NCBI GenBank assembly: GCA_024399035.1
Contig: JAKSID010000004.1
Coordinates: 1-64,000 of the forward strand
Direction: 5' to 3'
Source of the DNA: Fibrobacter sp.
Lineage (GTDB): Bacteria; Fibrobacterota; Fibrobacteria; Fibrobacterales; Fibrobacteraceae
Length of the DNA: 64,000 nt
Shown: in pieces, positions 17,826 to 24,171 of the stretch
Numbering within the stretch: the first letter of the stretch is position 1
How the letters are laid out: each line of letters opens with the position of its first letter
The notes under the pieces: generated by a model
The model's input: the letters and a program-made list of their open reading frames with translations, nothing else
What the model was told of the DNA's origin: nothing
Databases searched by the model: none
Program-made: the position numbers and the translations under genes

Positions 17826-17883
17826 CGGCAATCGTAACCACCACGCGATCTTAGCGATAAGAGCGGACCACGGCGTTTTTTTT
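17826..17883 (+). repeat. Cassette-associated 3' hairpin repeat, copy D
   Basis: Full copy inside the duplication, with the consensus CTTA-GCGA-TAAG inner hairpin. It ends in GGCG and eight T. Confidence 0.85.
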
Positions 17884-17949
17884 CTCTCAACACTGTCGAG
17901 AGTTTTTGTCAACAGTTGTTTGCAAAATGTGGTCCAATAGAAAGAACGC

Positions 17950-17978
17950 TTGACAAAACCTTTGTCAATAAATATATT
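17950..17978 (+). promoter_or_regulatory. Sigma-70 promoter with palindromic -35 region
   Basis: TTGACA (17950-17955), a 17-bp spacer and TATATT (17973-17978). The -35 box lies inside a perfect inverted repeat, TTGACAAA-ACC-TTTGTCAA (17950-17968), a likely operator. It drives the NYN gene through an ~85-nt leader. Confidence 0.8.
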
Positions 17979-18000
17979 CTTACTACGTAAATAGTTTAAT

Positions 18001-18060
18001 AGATCCATAACGAGGTCCTCCCGACATAGGGGAAGCGACGATGTTATGGATCTTTTTTTT
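18001..18060 (+). promoter_or_regulatory. Structured leader: 11-bp stem and U-tract upstream of the NYN gene
   Basis: AGATCCATAAC pairs perfectly with GTTATGGATCT across a 31-nt apical region that can itself fold (CCTCCC / GGGGA). Eight T follow, and GAGGA of the gene begins at once. It looks like an intrinsic terminator used as an attenuator, or a small structured RNA in front of its gene. Confidence 0.65.
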
Positions 18061-18068
18061 GAGGAAAT

Positions 18069-18779
18069 ATGCGGACGGCAATTCTTGTTGATGGTGGATT
18101 CTACAGAAAAATGGCTACTCATTATGTCGGCCTTGTTCCTGCGCAGAAACGTGCAGAAGAACTTGTTGCATATTGTCGCAAACACCTTGTGCAGAAGGAT
18201 CTGATTGCAAGAACTGATCATGGTAAAAAAAGATTTGAACATTCTGAGTTGTATAGAATTTTCTACTATGACTGTCCGCCTGTGGAAAAAAATGTATTTC
18301 ATCCTTTAAAAGGAACGTCGGTGAATTTTAAGAAGCATCCTACATATTTGTGGATGAGAGAGTTCTTAGAGACTTTAAAAACGAAGAGAAAACTTGCTTT
18401 GCGATTAGGTTTTCTTGCTGCGGATGAAGCTGTCTACAACTTGAAACCCGACGTTGTCAAAAAACTGTTGAATGGTTCGAAGGAACTTTCGAATTTGACG
18501 GAATCGGATTTCTCACTGTCAATGTTGCAAAAAGGCGTTGATATGAAAATAGGCTTAGACATAGCCTCTTTAGCTTATAAGCATCAAGCGGATCAAATCG
18601 TACTTGTTTCTGGAGACAGCGATTTTACTCCCGCTGCAAAACTCGCTCGTCAGGAAGGAATAGATTTTATTTTAGATCCGATGGGACATCCGGTAAATGA
18701 CTTTTTATTGGAACATGTTGATGGCGTTCGATCCTATCATTCAAGGATGGCTGTGGACTTGATGAATGAGGAGTGCTAA
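18069..18779 (+). CDS. NYN (LabA/DUF88-type, PIN-like) ribonuclease
   Basis: This 236-residue protein has the NYN/PIN-like acidic sites. These are D8 in TAILVDGGFY, an aspartate pair in KGVDMKIGLDIASLA (about 157-167) and SGDSDFTPAAKLA (about 183). The fold is complete, so metal-dependent RNase activity is plausible. GAGGA precedes ATG 18069. It has its own strong promoter with a palindromic -35 and a terminator-like leader hairpin. A cassette hairpin repeat follows the stop. NYN proteins occur in antiviral and RNA-turnover settings; the target is unknown. Confidence 0.85.
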   Translation: MRTAILVDGGFYRKMATHYVGLVPAQKRAEELVAYCRKHLVQKDLIARTDHGKKRFEHSELYRIFYYDCPPVEKNVFHPLKGTSVNFKKHPTYLWMREFLETLKTKRKLALRLGFLAADEAVYNLKPDVVKKLLNGSKELSNLTESDFSLSMLQKGVDMKIGLDIASLAYKHQADQIVLVSGDSDFTPAAKLARQEGIDFILDPMGHPVNDFLLEHVDGVRSYHSRMAVDLMNEEC

Positions 18780-18788
18780 TTCGCTATA

Positions 18789-18840
18789 GTACCCACCACG
18801 CGATCTTAGCGATAAGAGCGGACCACGGTGGGGATTTTTT
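18789..18840 (+). repeat. Cassette-associated 3' hairpin repeat, copy E
   Basis: Full copy starting 10 bp after the NYN stop codon. It retains GTACCCACC, the inner hairpin and GGTGGGG followed by six T; the CGGCAATC left flank is replaced. Confidence 0.85.
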
Positions 18841-18853
18841 ATTTGAGTGGTTA

Positions 18854-18882
18854 TTGACAAATTTCTTTATCTAGTGTATATT
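18854..18882 (+). promoter_or_regulatory. Sigma-70 promoter of the RhuM-like gene
   Basis: TTGACA (18854-18859), 17-bp spacer, TATATT (18877-18882), immediately after repeat copy E, so the gene carries its own promoter. Confidence 0.8.
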
Positions 18883-18895
18883 TGTGCAGTAAACA

Positions 18896-18921
18896 TCCGT
18901 AGTTATACGCTTGTCTACGGA
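18896..18921 (+). promoter_or_regulatory. Leader hairpin abutting the RBS of the RhuM-like gene
   Basis: TCCGTAG / CTACGGA with a 12-nt loop. The 3' arm touches AAAGGAG, so folding could limit ribosome access. Confidence 0.55.
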
Positions 18922-18929
18922 AAGGAGAA

Positions 18930-19949
18930 ATGATGGCCAATAGTATTCAAAAACAGTTGCAGTTCCTTATGTACAGCACTCCCGACGAAGAAGTCAAGGT
19001 GAGTGCCTTGGTGAAGGATGAAACCATTTGGCTTACGCAAAAGGCCATGGGGGAACTGTTTGGCTGTTCTTCAGACAATGTTGGATTGCATCTGAAGAAT
19101 GTGTATGAAGATGGGGAACTTTCGAAGGATTCAACTACCGAGGAAATCTCGGTAGTTCAGCAAGAAGGTGCGAGATCTGTCAAAAGAAAAATAGCGTTCT
19201 ACAATCTCGATGCCATCATTTCTGTAGGTTATCGCATCAGTTCCGCCCGGGCAACCCAGTTCCGTATTTGGGCGACTGGCATTCTCAAGGAATATATCCG
19301 CAAGGGCTTTGTGCTGGACGATGAACGCCTGAAGCAGGGTGAAAACGCTTTTGGTGCAGACTATTTCCGTGAATTGCTTGAACGAGTGCATTCGATCCGT
19401 GCAAGCGAACGCAGAATTTGGCAGCAGATTACCGATATTTTTGCCGAATGCAGTTTTGACTACAATAAGGATTCTGAGGTTACCCAGGAATTCTATGCGA
19501 CTGTACAGAACAAGTTCCACTTTGCAATTACTGGGCAGACCGCTGCAGAAATTGTCGCCGCAAACGCCGATGCATCCAAGGAACATATGGGACTTCAGAC
19601 ATGGAAAAACTCACCTGACGGTCGCGTGTTGAAAAGCGATGTCGCTGTTGCCAAAAACTACCTGACCGAAAAGGAAATCAGAAGGCTGGAGCGTCTTGTG
19701 AGCGGCTTCTTTGACTATGTGGAAGACCTGATTGAACGAGAGATTCCGTTTACCATGCAACAGTTTGCCGGTGCTGTAAATGAGTTCCTGGAGTTCCGTA
19801 AGTATCAGGTTCTCGAAGGTAAGGGAAAAATTTCTCACGAGCAGGCGGAACGCAAGGCCTTCGCTGAGTATGACGTTTTCAACAAGACGCAAAAGATTGA
19901 ATCGGACTTTGACAAGCTTGTGAAGAAAACGAATAAAGGGCGAAGGTAA
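18930..19949 (+). CDS. RhuM-family protein
   Basis: This 339-residue protein matches the Virulence_RhuM family, with the N-terminal wHTH-like region (ETIWLTQKAMGELFGCSSDN), NLDAIISVGYRISSARATQFR and a helical C-terminus. The family is common in mobile islands and near restriction or Fic/Doc genes; its molecular role is unclear. ATG 18930 or ATG 18933 could be used with the AAGGAG site; the second gives better spacing. Its TAA stop is the first three bases of a half-copy of the island repeat, so the 3' end of this gene appears to have been joined into that element. Confidence 0.88.
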   Translation: MMANSIQKQLQFLMYSTPDEEVKVSALVKDETIWLTQKAMGELFGCSSDNVGLHLKNVYEDGELSKDSTTEEISVVQQEGARSVKRKIAFYNLDAIISVGYRISSARATQFRIWATGILKEYIRKGFVLDDERLKQGENAFGADYFRELLERVHSIRASERRIWQQITDIFAECSFDYNKDSEVTQEFYATVQNKFHFAITGQTAAEIVAANADASKEHMGLQTWKNSPDGRVLKSDVAVAKNYLTEKEIRRLERLVSGFFDYVEDLIEREIPFTMQQFAGAVNEFLEFRKYQVLEGKGKISHEQAERKAFAEYDVFNKTQKIESDFDKLVKKTNKGRR

Positions 19950-19975
19950 GAGCGGACCACGGTGGGTGTTTTTTT
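19947..19975 (+). repeat. Half copy of the cassette-associated repeat, copy F
   Basis: Only the right half (TAAGAGCGGACCACGGTGGG plus T run) is present. It begins exactly at the inner-loop/TAAG boundary and supplies the stop codon of the RhuM-like gene. Confidence 0.8.
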
Positions 19976-20023
19976 ACTATTACCAGGTGGTGGACTTTGC
20001 GTCCGCACTACCAAGAAAAAATG

Positions 20024-20050
20024 AAAAGGCCTCTCAAAAGAGGGGCCTTT
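20024..20050 (-). terminator. Rho-independent terminator
   Basis: AAAAGGCCTCT / AGAGGGGCCTTT stem-loop just downstream of the minus-strand XRE gene. It may also stop plus-strand readthrough from the island. Confidence 0.7.
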
Positions 20051-20078
20051 GGTTAGTTCTGTTCTTCTCTTGCACGAT

Positions 20079-20687
20079 TTATAATCTGCCTAGCAGTTGG
20101 TCTACGCTGTTTTTAATCAGCACTCTGGGGACGTTTATGGTTCCGCCCACGGATATTGGATTGTAGTCCGTTGCGCAGGGGGCTCCCAAGAAGTTTCGCA
20201 CGTGATTCAACAGGGCATCACCTGCGGGCTTATCAGAGTTCATGGCGCCATCATCCAGTTCTCGTTCGCGTTCTTCAAGCTTCGGTAATAGGCTGACTTT
20301 TAAGTCTCTCAGCAGCAACAATATGCTTCCTAGTTCGCGCACCGGGTCTGGCAAGTTGTCTCCGGTGAGCCCTCCTACGGAAAACCTCCAGAGTAGGCAT
20401 GAGATCGTATCGTCGATTTCTCCTAGTTGTCTGCGCAGGATTCCTGTCAGTGAGCTGTCGTCACCCCGGGCCTCGCCGAGTTGCCCGGTAGTGAATAGGT
20501 TCAGGTACTTGACCAGTTCGGCGATGGTGTAATCGCCGTCCTTGGTTTGCTTTTCGATGTTGCTCACCCAGGATTGGGCTTTGCTGAGCTTGGAGGAAAC
20601 TTCTTTTTGGGTAAACTCGCCGGGATAACGCGCGTTGGCGTCTTTGCGGAGTTTTTGAAGTTGGGGGCCTATAAATCGCTCGTCCAT
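20079..20687 (-). CDS. XRE-family regulator divergent from the NYN/LOTUS operon
   Basis: This 202-residue protein has an N-terminal Cro/C1 HTH (GEFTQKEVSSKLSKAQSWVSNIEK, residues about 22-46). A helical C-terminal domain of about 130 residues could sense a ligand or oligomerise. It is transcribed divergently from the four-gene NYN operon across a 138-bp gap that contains the operon promoter and two direct repeats. It is the obvious candidate regulator of that operon. Confidence 0.85.
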   Translation of the reverse strand: MDERFIGPQLQKLRKDANARYPGEFTQKEVSSKLSKAQSWVSNIEKQTKDGDYTIAELVKYLNLFTTGQLGEARGDDSSLTGILRRQLGEIDDTISCLLWRFSVGGLTGDNLPDPVRELGSILLLLRDLKVSLLPKLEERERELDDGAMNSDKPAGDALLNHVRNFLGAPCATDYNPISVGGTINVPRVLIKNSVDQLLGRL

Positions 20688-20739
20688 ATCTATAATATAG
20701 ATATTTTTCTGAAAAAATTGGTGGTTGTGATTTTTTTTG

Positions 20740-20816
20740 TTGACGGAGGTCGAATATTATTGTATATTATTGCCTGTAGCTAGCCAAGTATGGCCTAGCA
20801 TGTAGTTAGCCAAGTA
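20740..20816 (+). promoter_or_regulatory. Operon promoter and paired direct repeats
   Basis: TTGACG (20740-20745), 17-bp spacer and TATATT (20763-20768). Just downstream, GTAGCTAGCCAAGTA (20776-20790) and GTAGTTAGCCAAGTA (20802-20816) are direct repeats 26 bp apart, placed at and after the expected start site. They would suit repression by the divergent XRE protein. The second copy runs into GGAG of the first gene. Confidence 0.75.
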
Positions 20817-20825
20817 GGAGTAACT

Positions 20826-21902
20826 ATGCAAAATTACGAATTTTTCCTTTTCGGCGATTATCTCGCCCATGTGATAAGCCTCCTTCAAAAAAGCAAGGGG
20901 CTTCAGCTTGTTCTTGACAAGCTCCTGGAACATGTTTTCAACCAGGTTAAGCCTTCCGCAGGCGGTCTCCTGCCCACTCGTGGCGCCACGTTCGACGGCA
21001 CTCTTTGCAAATGCTACGTGACCCAGGGCTCTAACAACGATCTAATCAACACTCTGCAACAGGCAAACATTGCCTACGAAAGCATCCCCAGCAATGGCAG
21101 CGGGATGGCTTTTTCCATGCGTGTGAGCGCCAGCGTTATTTCCAAGGGAATTTCCGACATCGTTATCATGGCCGGTCCCGAACAGTCCCTTACGCTGCTC
21201 GGCGAATTGAAGGCTCTGAAACCGGATGCCAATATTTACCTGATTTATCTTTGCGAGACCTACGAGGGCATTTCCCCGGAGGCCCGCCTTGAAATCGAAC
21301 GCAACTGCACAAAGACTTTCAGCCTGGATGCGGTGTGCTCTGATATTTTCAACAGTTCCGCTCAGGCATCGTTCCGAAAGATCGATGCGGCCCTCCCCAG
21401 TGTCGGGCCCCTGCGCACTTTGAAGGCCGCCGTTGACTGTTCTGAGAAGCAAGAAGGCTCTCTCAAGATGGTTGACAGATTCTTTGGCATTGTACGCGGT
21501 GCTAAGGGCGATTTATATTTCAGCATGGATCCTCTTCATCCCTTTACCGCGGCCGACTGTGGAAAGCGCGTTTCCTTTACCGTCGTAAAGCCCCCGAATC
21601 CCTACAGCCTGAGCGGCAGCCGCAGAGATAGCAACGGTGTCGCCGAAAACGTTCAGCTCGTTGATCCCGACGAAGTCGTTGCTGTTGCGGAATCTGCCAA
21701 GGAGCCCTCTCTCGAAGAGCTCAAGGAATTGGTCCGCGGATGTACTCCCCGCGAAAATGGATTTGTACTGATGAGCGAAATTGGCTTGCGCTATAGATAC
21801 AAAGGCTTTGCCAGCTCCCGTTCGGTCAAGGCTATTTTCGCCGAACACGACGACGTGTTCGAAATGACTGACAAGCCCGCACTGTCGATTCGCATTAAAT
21901 AA
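20826..21902 (+). CDS. NYN-like protein with eroded active site, cold-shock-like and LOTUS-like domains
   Basis: The protein has 358 residues. Residues 1-170 follow the NYN/LabA pattern, but the acidic sites are not kept: the usual D-x-N reads FGDY, the K-x-x-D segment reads GMAFSMRVSA and the SGDSDF motif reads MAGPEQ. It is probably inactive as a nuclease. Residues 215-280 resemble a cold-shock/S1-type RNA-binding fold (FFGIVRGAKGDLYF, GKRVSFTVV). Residues 297-358 resemble an OST-HTH/LOTUS domain. GGAG lies close upstream of the ATG. As first gene before an intact NYN-LOTUS nuclease it may be an RNA-binding partner or regulator. The domain calls are pattern-based. Confidence 0.65.
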   Translation: MQNYEFFLFGDYLAHVISLLQKSKGLQLVLDKLLEHVFNQVKPSAGGLLPTRGATFDGTLCKCYVTQGSNNDLINTLQQANIAYESIPSNGSGMAFSMRVSASVISKGISDIVIMAGPEQSLTLLGELKALKPDANIYLIYLCETYEGISPEARLEIERNCTKTFSLDAVCSDIFNSSAQASFRKIDAALPSVGPLRTLKAAVDCSEKQEGSLKMVDRFFGIVRGAKGDLYFSMDPLHPFTAADCGKRVSFTVVKPPNPYSLSGSRRDSNGVAENVQLVDPDEVVAVAESAKEPSLEELKELVRGCTPRENGFVLMSEIGLRYRYKGFASSRSVKAIFAEHDDVFEMTDKPALSIRIK

Positions 21903-22027
21903 GTTTGTACGTAAGAGTTTCCGCCCCGCAAGGGGCTGAACGCTAGCGGCAAGTAGCCGCATAGTGGAAAACCCCATATGGCCATTACGCCATTATGGAT
22001 AACATACTAAAAATGGAGAGTAATATA

Positions 22028-22741
22028 ATGAATATTATGACCTCAATTCACGTTCACGGAAGATCCCGTGTTAAGAAGTGCCTCGTCCTCGTGGATGCAG
22101 ACAACATTAACTACCGCCAGGTACCGGAAATCATTGAAAAAATCGGTCGATCTGCAGGTCCGGTGGAAGTACGCTGCTACGGCGACTGGAATTCCGAAAT
22201 TCTCAAACCCTGGAAGAAGTCTCTTGCTGGTTTGGAGATCACTTACGTCCAACAGGCTCTCATCGGTGGCAAGAACAGCACCGACGCTGGAATCTTTATC
22301 GACGGTTCCGCAGCCATTACCCTCAAGAAGTATGAATCGCTGGCCATTGTAAGCCGCGACCGTGATTTCGTACCGCTGATCAACAAGGCCAAAAGCGAAG
22401 GCATGTTTGTCATTGGCGCAGGTCAAGAACCGGTGTCTAGAGCATTGATCAACGCATGTGACGAATTTATTATCCCGAGCAAGATCTCGCGCAACGAGAA
22501 AGCTCAGTGGGCTATGGACGCCATCTGCACTGCAATCCAAAAGTACGGTAAGGACGGCTTTGCCAACCTCTCCGATATTGGCAACTACCTTCGCTATCTG
22601 GATCCTCACTTTACCGCTCTGTCTCTGGGCAAGAAAAAGCTTGCCGACTTCATTAGCGACTACCCGGATGTTTTACGCATGCGCAGCTGCGTGAACAACC
22701 CTAATACCCGAACCACCACGGTCTACGTAGGCCGAGCATAA
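22028..22741 (+). CDS. NYN-domain ribonuclease with C-terminal OST-HTH/LOTUS domain
   Basis: This 237-residue protein has an intact NYN fold: VDADNIN, KNSTDAGIFIDG and VSRDRDFVPLINKAK supply the three acidic sites. A C-terminal OST-HTH/LOTUS domain (DGFANLSDIGNYLR through KLADFISDYPDVLRMR) follows. LOTUS domains bind RNA, notably G-rich or G-quadruplex RNA, so this is likely an RNA-guided or RNA-selective endoribonuclease. ATG 22028 was chosen (GGAGAG seven bases upstream) over 21995. It is second in the operon, 125 nt after the pseudo-NYN gene. Confidence 0.85.
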   Translation: MNIMTSIHVHGRSRVKKCLVLVDADNINYRQVPEIIEKIGRSAGPVEVRCYGDWNSEILKPWKKSLAGLEITYVQQALIGGKNSTDAGIFIDGSAAITLKKYESLAIVSRDRDFVPLINKAKSEGMFVIGAGQEPVSRALINACDEFIIPSKISRNEKAQWAMDAICTAIQKYGKDGFANLSDIGNYLRYLDPHFTALSLGKKKLADFISDYPDVLRMRSCVNNPNTRTTTVYVGRA

Positions 22742-22752
22742 TCTCATGTACA

Positions 22753-22774
22753 GGGAGGGGGCAAGCCCCCCTCC
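22753..22774 (+). other. G/C-rich hairpin in the operon
   Basis: A GGAGGGGGC / GCCCCCCTCC stem with an AA loop and no T run sits between the NYN-LOTUS gene and the next gene. The left arm is G-rich, which is notable beside LOTUS proteins. It could be a processing or mRNA-stability element. Confidence 0.6.
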
Positions 22775-22869
22775 TATGCAAGGTTCGATCCCTTTGTGAA
22801 TGGGACGGACTTGTTTTTGGTGATGGCTAGTAACTAATCCAGCAGAGCATTTCAAAAAAGTGAGTTTGA

Positions 22870-23556
22870 ATGAAAGACAATATCCTCCAGAGGGTCTATT
22901 TCCCCGATTTCAAGGGCGACATGCAGGGCTTTCGCGCCATGTTGCCTAGTGAGTTTTCTCCAGTAACAGACGCCCAGATTATTAACCACATGGGCCATGC
23001 CAACTCGCTTCAAGGAGTTATCCGAGCCACGGATCGCTCTGAGGCCTTGGTGCACACCGGTCTCAAGGACAGAGGCGGCAAGTATCTTTTCCTTCGACTG
23101 GTTGGCAACAACATGGTCTGTGGCAAGGAATACAAGTATCGCGGCGTCATCAACGAAGATCAAGTAAAGGGACTTAAGAAGTATGGCAGCTTGCCTGCGT
23201 CTCCCTTCGCGAATGATTGTGTTGATCTCAGTTTCCTCCGCAAGATCAGTCGTGTGGAGACCTCCGAGTTTCACTTGTTCCATGATCATGGCGAACGTTG
23301 GGTCGGCGAGTGGGATGCTGACCGTGTCGTAGAAGAGGCTGAAAGCGTCTTGACTAGGCGTTCGAATTCTATTCGTTCCTATTATACCCTGCGCCACGGA
23401 TTTCAGTATCTGCTTCCCGTGAAAGACGGAAGCGTTTTTCTCCTTGGCGTATGGAATGAGGAACCTAGGACCATGACTATTGTGACGAAGCTGACCAAGG
23501 GACAGGCTGACTTTGATCTGATGCTTGGCGATGCAGCCCGCGCCATGGCTGCTTAA
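22870..23556 (+). CDS. Unknown protein in the NYN/LOTUS operon (228 aa)
   Basis: A soluble 228-residue alpha/beta protein that I do not recognise, with no membrane segment. It carries several His/Asp/Cys residues (NHMGHANS, FHLFHDHGERW) that could bind metal, but no known motif is complete. It follows the NYN-LOTUS gene by 128 nt and shares its strand and base composition. The RBS is weak. Confidence 0.7.
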   Translation: MKDNILQRVYFPDFKGDMQGFRAMLPSEFSPVTDAQIINHMGHANSLQGVIRATDRSEALVHTGLKDRGGKYLFLRLVGNNMVCGKEYKYRGVINEDQVKGLKKYGSLPASPFANDCVDLSFLRKISRVETSEFHLFHDHGERWVGEWDADRVVEEAESVLTRRSNSIRSYYTLRHGFQYLLPVKDGSVFLLGVWNEEPRTMTIVTKLTKGQADFDLMLGDAARAMAA

Positions 23557-23604
23557 CATGGCGGAATACAACACAGGTGACAACTAGATAACTGGAGTTG
23601 CAAA

Positions 23605-23970
23605 ATGGAAGAAAAAGTGATTGATGAAAAGGGGGCGGGGGAGGGCGTTGCTTTCCTCCTTGACAGACGCATGCAGATCTCTGAAGATGACTGGCGTCTT
23701 GTGCAAATTTACAACCTTGTGCAGGCAGTCTGTCTGCATGGCGAACCGGTTACGTTTGACAAGGTGAAGATTGATGTCGGTTTCGAGAATCGCAAGGAAT
23801 TCGGCCGCAACAAGAGACTGAGTTTTTCGGATGTCAAGGGAGATATGCTTCGCTTCAAGGTCAATATCGAGGACTGGACTTTTAGCGATATCAAGAGCAA
23901 GGTGAAACATGCCTTTGAAAAGGCTATGAGTCGCCAACACCGTATCAGGAAAGAGTTGAACGTGGCATAA
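23605..23970 (+). CDS. Unknown small protein ending the NYN/LOTUS operon (121 aa)
   Basis: This 121-residue charged, soluble protein is preceded by GGAG eight bases before ATG and followed at once by a strong terminator, so it ends the operon. No family was recognised. A helix of basic character at the C-terminus (SKVKHAFEKAMSRQHRIRK) could contact nucleic acid. Confidence 0.75.
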   Translation: MEEKVIDEKGAGEGVAFLLDRRMQISEDDWRLVQIYNLVQAVCLHGEPVTFDKVKIDVGFENRKEFGRNKRLSFSDVKGDMLRFKVNIEDWTFSDIKSKVKHAFEKAMSRQHRIRKELNVA

Positions 23971-23973
23971 GCG

Positions 23974-24007
23974 AAACGCACCCCTTGCGGGGGTGCGTTT
24001 TTTTTTT
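23974..24007 (+). terminator. Rho-independent terminator of the NYN/LOTUS operon
   Basis: AAACGCACCCC / GGGGGTGCGTTT stem, TTGC loop and ten T, four bases after the last stop codon. Confidence 0.95.
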
Positions 24008-24018
24008 AAGGAGCGTTA

Positions 24019-24171
24019 ATGAAATGCAGGACTCGCTTAAGATACTCCATGTACAAAGCCATGATCAACATCATTATAACTCGTTTCAGGGATATCTGGG
24101 CAAGAAACAGAAAAAGCATGGAAACCTCGAATGAAAGCTACTGCAACACAGCTCGCTCCATCTTGACGTAG
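24019..24171 (+). CDS. Possible small basic protein (50 aa)
   Basis: ATG 24019 is preceded by AAGGAG at an ideal five-base spacing. The frame encodes 50 residues, very basic in the first 30 (starts MKCRTRLRYSMYK). It lies just past a strong terminator and its 3' end overlaps the convergent gene at 24138 by 34 bp. With no promoter seen, this may be a fortuitous frame. Confidence 0.35.
   Translation: MKCRTRLRYSMYKAMINIIITRFRDIWARNRKSMETSNESYCNTARSILT

Larger units (their letters stand above)
17689..17907 (+). repeat. 219-bp direct duplication, copy 2
   Basis: Second copy of 14368-14586 (offset 3321 bp). It includes the antitoxin 3' end, hairpin repeat copy D (17826-17883) and the CTCTC/GAGAG terminator. 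Confidence 0.9.

Noticed and set aside
17950-18779. Type III (ToxIN-like) toxin-antitoxin with RNA antitoxin
   Set aside because: The leader hairpin is single rather than a tandem repeat array, and the protein is a NYN nuclease, not a ToxN fold.
14505-19975. Classical integron attC sites
   Set aside because: The repeats lack RYYYAAC/GTTRRRY core sites and no IntI is visible, so the array is reported as cassette-like only.
14505-19975. CRISPR array
   Set aside because: The repeats are kilobases apart, each after a gene, with no regular spacers or cas genes.
22780-22830. tRNA-like phrase GGTTCGATCC after the NYN-LOTUS gene
   Set aside because: Only a T-arm-like motif is present; no acceptor or anticodon stem can be built.
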